A DNA stretch of 27,655 nucleotides from Methanoregulaceae archaeon. GTDB taxonomy: Archaea; Halobacteriota; Methanomicrobia; Methanomicrobiales; Methanospirillaceae. Under the pieces are notes generated by a model. That model saw nothing but the letters and a program-made list of their open reading frames with translations. It had not been told where the DNA came from and made no database searches. The stretch's first letter is position 1. Each line of letters begins with the position of its first letter. This document shows positions 24,297 to 27,655 of this stretch, piece by piece. The DNA is taken from contig JALOPT010000001.1 in assembly GCA_025453715.1 (NCBI GenBank), positions 1-27,655 of the forward strand, written 5' to 3'. Made by a program: the position numbers and the translations under genes.

Positions 24297-24390
24297 AGAT
24301 TATAAGAACATATTAACAACACCGGAGATACTCAGTCCCGGGGAAGGGAGCAGCCAGGTCTGGTGGCAACCCGCGCCGGACCGCTCTTTC
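24297..24390 (+). ncRNA. Candidate small structured RNA with its own promoter
   Basis: A TATA-like TTATAAG (about 24298-24304) would start transcription near 24327. The predicted RNA has a small hairpin (TCCC 24336-24339 with GGGA 24346-24349). It is followed by a strong one: GGTCTGGTG (24357-24365) pairs with CGCCGGACC (24374-24382) over nine pairs, two of them G-U. GAGC (24348-24351) can also pair with GCTC (24383-24386), across a five-base bulge. This last helix overlaps the first hairpin, so the two may alternate. Ts follow at 24387-24389. The G-U pairs favour the plus strand. The GGGAAGGGAGCAGCC segment recalls SRP RNA domain IV, but the element is too short to be an archaeal 7S RNA, and I cannot name a family. 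Confidence 0.35.
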
Positions 24391-24411
24391 ATGCATCATC
24401 AATAACTCTTA

Positions 24412-24435
24412 AGTATATAAGAATATAATTATATT
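24412..24435 (+). promoter_or_regulatory. arsR promoter with perfect 14-bp palindrome
   Basis: A TATA-like AGTATATAAG at about 24411-24420 would start transcription near 24438, directly at the ATG (24439). Between them lies AATATAATTATATT (24422-24435), a perfect 14-bp palindrome. Its place over the initiation region fits autorepression by the ArsR dimer. Confidence 0.55.
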
Positions 24436-24438
24436 GCA

Positions 24439-24786
24439 ATGAGTGAATGCAACAGGCAGTTTGTTGAAGAGATGGCAGGGGTGTTCATAGCCCTGGGGGA
24501 TTACAACCGGCTCTGCATAATTTATTTCCTGGCCAATGACCAGACTGGTACCCTCGGTGTAAATGACCTTGCAGGAATGATTGGGATATCACAACCTGCA
24601 GTCTCCCAGCATCTGAAGATCCTTAAAAATGTGCGTATTATCGCGTCAAGGAAGGATGGAAATCACGTGTATTACTCATTTAACCGTGAAAGCATGGTCC
24701 GCTACCAGGAAAATTTTAATGAATTGTCAAAGAGCGTAATGGAGAAATGCAGGCAGGATAATGAGAGAAAAGCAAATAGCAGGTGA
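24439..24786 (+). CDS. ArsR-family transcriptional regulator
   Basis: This 115-residue winged-helix protein has the ArsR pattern: ALGDYNRLCIIYFLAN, then VNDLAGMIGISQPAVSQHLKIL (recognition helix about 51-62), then a wing with ASRKDGNHVYYSF. The classical metal motif ELCVCDL is absent; cysteines occur only at 4, 26 and near 103. The signal is therefore unlikely to be arsenite sensed in the usual way and could be redox or another ligand. It is followed after 3 bases by a flavodoxin gene, so the pair is one operon. The message is probably leaderless and autoregulated through the palindrome before the start. Confidence 0.93.
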   Translation: MSECNRQFVEEMAGVFIALGDYNRLCIIYFLANDQTGTLGVNDLAGMIGISQPAVSQHLKILKNVRIIASRKDGNHVYYSFNRESMVRYQENFNELSKSVMEKCRQDNERKANSR

Positions 24787-24789
24787 ATT

Positions 24790-25275
24790 ATGAAGATATG
24801 TATTATTTTTCATTCTTATTCCGGTGTCACCCGGGGCATTGCAGAAAAAATCAATTCCGCATGCCGGGGTGACCTGGTTGAGGTAACGCCGAAGGACAAT
24901 TATTCAACGCTTTCTGCCTATTCAGTGGGCTGTTTTCGCGCAAGGAAGGAGGCCTGTGACCCGATAAGTCCGGATACCATTGATGTATCAGCGTATGACC
25001 TGATTGTTATCGGGACTCCGGTATGGGCATGGAAAGCGACTCCCGCGATCAACGGGGCAATAGCCGCACTTGAAGGGTGCCAGGGAAAGAAGGCCGTTAT
25101 TTTTGCTACCTGTGGCAGCTCCGCAAAAGATACCCTGCCGATAATGAAATCAGCACTCGAAAAAAAGGGTGTGCGTGTCTGCGGGGAGGTCACCCTCAAT
25201 AAATCGGAAATTTCTAAAAATGAAAAGATTAATGACCTGATATCGGTAATCCGGGAAGCTTCAAACGGAGTTTAA
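24790..25275 (+). CDS. Flavodoxin family protein
   Basis: This is a 161-residue flavodoxin-like FMN protein, normal length for a short-chain flavodoxin. The phosphate-binding loop is HSYSGVTRGIA (residues 8-18), and the second FMN loop is IGTPVWAWKATPAI (74-87), with tryptophans placed to stack on the flavin. A third region, FATCGSSAKDT, completes the site. It would carry electrons between cytoplasmic partners, perhaps under oxidative stress or iron limitation. The ATG at 24790 lies right behind AGGTGA, which overlaps the arsR stop codon, so translation is coupled. The ArsR protein probably controls its level. Confidence 0.92.
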   Translation: MKICIIFHSYSGVTRGIAEKINSACRGDLVEVTPKDNYSTLSAYSVGCFRARKEACDPISPDTIDVSAYDLIVIGTPVWAWKATPAINGAIAALEGCQGKKAVIFATCGSSAKDTLPIMKSALEKKGVRVCGEVTLNKSEISKNEKINDLISVIREASNGV

Positions 25276-25502
25276 AGCCAATCCGGGAGTCCCGGCATGG
25301 GGGACAACCCCCCTCTTTCCTGGAATACTGTTATTGAACTGATAATGAAACTGGCGATCGTCCTATACTCAATGGGTCTTGGGAACTACAATATACTGAT
25401 TGAAACATATGTCAGGTAAAGATATTACAAAATCTGGTCTGCCATATGGGCTGTTACCTTAATAGGTGGACAAAAAAACCTTGATCAGGAGAAAAAACGG
25501 AT

Positions 25503-26218
25503 ATGATAACGGTTATTGAAGCACGGGGCCTCACCAGGCAGTTCGGGGACACCACGGCCGTTGACAATGTTACCCTGTCCGTGCCGCAGGGTTCACTGTT
25601 CGGTCTGCTCGGCCCGAACGGGTCAGGAAAGACCACGATGATCAAGATGCTTACCGGGCAGATCAGGCCGACGAACGGCCGGGCCACCGTGCTTGGACTC
25701 GATGTCATCAACGACCCTATCGGTGTTCGAACGTCTGTCGGGATTATCCCTGAACAGGAAACTCCTCCAAGTTTTCTTACCGCCATGGAATATCTTGCCT
25801 TTGTCGGGGCAGTCAGGAATATCCCGGACATCGATGAAAAGGCGGCATGGTGGTTCCGCTTCCTTGAGTTGAAGACAAGCGGGATGTGCTGTGCAAAGAT
25901 CTTTCCCGCGGGACTCGACAGAAACTGATGTTTGCACAGGCGTTCCTGCATAAACCCGTCCTGGCACTCATTGATGAGCCGCTTATTAATTTTGATCCTA
26001 TTATGCAGCGAAAGGTCAAGGATTACCTTGCAGGCTATGTAAAATCCGGGGGTACGATTTTTATCTCTACCCATATCCTCGAGATTGCCGAGGAGATCTG
26101 TACAGGTTTTGCTATACTGCATAAAGGAAAGTTGCTCTACAACGGGGAGATTAGCGAGCTTGCCGGTAAAAAACAACATCTTGCTGAATTCTTCTTTTCC
26201 CAGGTGAAGGACGATTGA
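25503..26218 (+). pseudogene. ABC transporter ATP-binding protein, interrupted by a single-base frameshift
   Basis: The first frame (25503-25928) holds Walker A GPNGSGKTT (37-45) and the Q-loop region IIPEQETPPSFLT, then loses homology after FRFLEL. The next frame (open from 25868, to 26218) continues with EDKRDVLCKDLSRGTRQKL (ABC signature LSRGT), Walker B VLALIDEPLINFDP and the H-loop STHILEIAEE. A stop at 25865-25867 in the second frame restricts the frame change to just after that point. A single lost base near 25868 restores a 239-codon reading. No classical slippery heptamer is seen. The cause is a real mutation, a sequencing error, or, less likely, programmed frameshifting. Its partner is the permease 42 bases downstream. 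The exporter type and substrate are unknown. Confidence 0.85.
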
Positions 26219-26260
26219 GAATACCTGATCACTATCTCTATCGCTCAGTGGGGTGGAATC

Positions 26261-27655
26261 ATGGGGTTTGAGCTGTTTACCAGCATGATGAAGGAAGAGT
26301 GGCGGCTCCATTCCACCATGTTCGGGAGCATTAGTTTTGCCCTGTTCCCGGTACTGATTTTCGGGATTGTCTTCATGAGTTCATTCCTCCTCCCACTTTT
26401 CCGTGCGGTTCTAACGGCTGGTGACCTGGCACTCATAACGACGGGTGTATTTCTCCTCCTCGGTGTGATGGTCGGCGGCTTCGGGCTTCTCGGGAACGAA
26501 GTGATGAACAGGCGGTTCGGACAGATGAGCCTGCTTGCCTATTCAGCAAGGAGCCTTCCTCTTTCCGAGAGGTACATCTTTACAAATTTCGTTGTAAAAG
26601 ATATCGTTTACTACCTGTTTCTCTGGGTACTCCCGTTTGTGCTTGGTTTTGCAGTCGCATCACCATTTATCGGTGTACCTTCCCTGTACCCGCTCCTCCT
26701 CTTCGCAGGCCTTACCTTAACCTTCCTTTTCGGCTTATCCGCGATTTTCTTTCTATCAACGGTATACTCCCGCTCTAAACTCGCGCTTGCGGTCATATTT
26801 ACGATATTCCTGGCCATTGCAGGGTGGGCTTACCTTGTATACGGTGCCGGAATTGCGGATCTGTTTCCACCTCTCCAGTTACTTTACAATGGTTCGTGGA
26901 TTTCCCTGGTTGAGTCCTGTGTCCTCGTTGCTGTCCCGTTTGTGGTATCAATTGTATTATTCACACCTGAATACACTGGGATTTCAAAGCGTTTTTCCAA
27001 TATCCTCAGCCCCATTATAGAAAAATTATCTTTCTTCCCTACCCCGCCTCTCGCGGCGAAGGACCTGGTTGACCTCTGGAGGAGTGGGGGAGGTGTCGGC
27101 CAGATACTTTTTTCCTTCCTCCTCCCACTTGGCCTGATCTGGTTCTTCCTTTCTGTGCTGAGGGCACTGGTCCCTGATTACGCAGTCCTGCTCGTGTTCG
27201 CGGTGACCACCGGGATCATTTCAGCCACGATGTATACCTGGATTACCTCGTTCGACACCTTCAGTTCCTATGCATGTCTTCCTGTAAGTGTTTCCACGCT
27301 CATTACGAGCAAAATCTGCACGTTTACCGTCCTCCAGGTTATCCCTGCAGTGTTCATAGTAGTCGTAACAATAGTCACCGGTGGGATTATGTACCTTATC
27401 CCTGCCCTGGTCATCTGGGGTGCCGTTTCGTTCTATGCGCTCTCGGTTTCAATATATCTCACCGGTCTAACCCCTAATGTTCTTGTTTACGATGTGAAAG
27501 TGCTGCTTGCATTTATGATCCTTGTGGGGGTACCGGTAATGATAGTAATTGCACTCACCTTCATCAATCCGTACCTGGGGATCGCCGCACTATTGTTAGG
27601 TATCCCGGCATACGGGCTGGTAAGAAAAGGTTATAAAAGGTGGGAAGGGAAAGAT
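26261..27655 (+). CDS. ABC transporter permease (runs off the right edge)
   Basis: The frame from the ATG at 26261 is open to the last base, giving 465 codons. It starts MGFELFTSMMKEEWRLHST, where the KEEWR segment before the first helix is typical of ABC-2 type permeases. There are about 12 hydrophobic segments, with a large polar loop in the middle (TPEYTGISKRFSNIL, then PTPPLAAKDLVDLWRSGGG) that may be the coupling region for the ATPase. It ends, within the window, on the basic RKGYKRWEGKD, so probably only a few residues are missing. GGTG lies about five bases before the ATG. It forms an operon with the frameshifted ATPase gene. The substrate is unknown. Confidence 0.85.
   Translation, partial: MGFELFTSMMKEEWRLHSTMFGSISFALFPVLIFGIVFMSSFLLPLFRAVLTAGDLALITTGVFLLLGVMVGGFGLLGNEVMNRRFGQMSLLAYSARSLPLSERYIFTNFVVKDIVYYLFLWVLPFVLGFAVASPFIGVPSLYPLLLFAGLTLTFLFGLSAIFFLSTVYSRSKLALAVIFTIFLAIAGWAYLVYGAGIADLFPPLQLLYNGSWISLVESCVLVAVPFVVSIVLFTPEYTGISKRFSNILSPIIEKLSFFPTPPLAAKDLVDLWRSGGGVGQILFSFLLPLGLIWFFLSVLRALVPDYAVLLVFAVTTGIISATMYTWITSFDTFSSYACLPVSVSTLITSKICTFTVLQVIPAVFIVVVTIVTGGIMYLIPALVIWGAVSFYALSVSIYLTGLTPNVLVYDVKVLLAFMILVGVPVMIVIALTFINPYLGIAALLLGIPAYGLVRKGYKRWEGKD

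Noticed and set aside
24330..24390. tRNA or true SRP RNA at the structured segment
   Set aside because: No T-arm consensus or pairing acceptor ends were found for a tRNA, and the element is far shorter than the roughly 300 nt expected of archaeal 7S RNA. It is reported only as an unassigned candidate.
25865..25880. Programmed -1 frameshift site in the ABC ATPase
   Set aside because: No slippery heptamer of the X-XXY-YYZ type was found, and no obvious downstream hairpin. A base deletion or read error is the simpler reading.

Overview
The window looks like chromosomal DNA of a methanogenic archaeon, most likely in the Methanomicrobiales and perhaps close to Methanoregula or its relatives. The reasons are a UPF0305/DUF2115 protein (a family I know from methanogens), a stand-alone archaeosine-synthase core domain, an archaeal type IV pilin, a CHASE4/PAS sensor kinase, a PEGA-repeat surface protein, AT-rich TATA-like boxes about 26 nt upstream of starts, and GGTGA-type ribosome binding sites. 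No rRNA, tRNA, CRISPR array, transposase or phage gene was seen.

Left part (1-7550): a phosphate-uptake pair (PhoU-like DUF47 protein cut by the left edge, plus Pit permease) is divergent from a large membrane sensor kinase whose phosphoacceptor histidine is replaced by asparagine. Then come a 46-residue zinc ribbon, a small membrane protein, a GT28/MurG-like glycosyltransferase, a DUF2238 membrane protein and a UPF0316 membrane protein.

Middle (7650-15710): rubrerythrin (peroxide defence), a six-repeat PEGA surface protein, and two chagasin-family protease inhibitors, one secreted or membrane-anchored and one lipoprotein. Between and after them lie a TRIC/UPF0126 channel, a TerB-like protein, acylphosphatase, a four-helix membrane protein and the ArcS-core protein. 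The 650-base stretch 12808-13466 has no convincing gene. It holds a G-quadruplex motif, tandem hairpins and a minus-strand TATA box.

Redox block (15797-19573): hcp (hydroxylamine reductase / hybrid-cluster protein), UPF0305, and a tight trio of cupin, SICG-motif protein and cysteine-rich zinc ribbon are all on the minus strand. A divergent HxlR regulator shares a TATA box with hcp, and an inverted repeat lies at the predicted hcp start site. This block plus rubrerythrin suggests protection against nitrosative and oxidative stress.

Right part (19585-27655): a membrane-anchored protein, a lipase-like hydrolase, a HerA/DUF853 ATPase, dCMP deaminase, DUF1294 and a pilin. An unassigned structured-RNA candidate follows, then an ArsR regulator with a perfect 14-bp palindrome before its start and a co-transcribed flavodoxin. 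The window ends with an ABC exporter whose ATPase gene carries a single-base frameshift and whose roughly 12-helix permease runs off the right edge.

All functional calls rest on reading motifs by eye. No database search was run.
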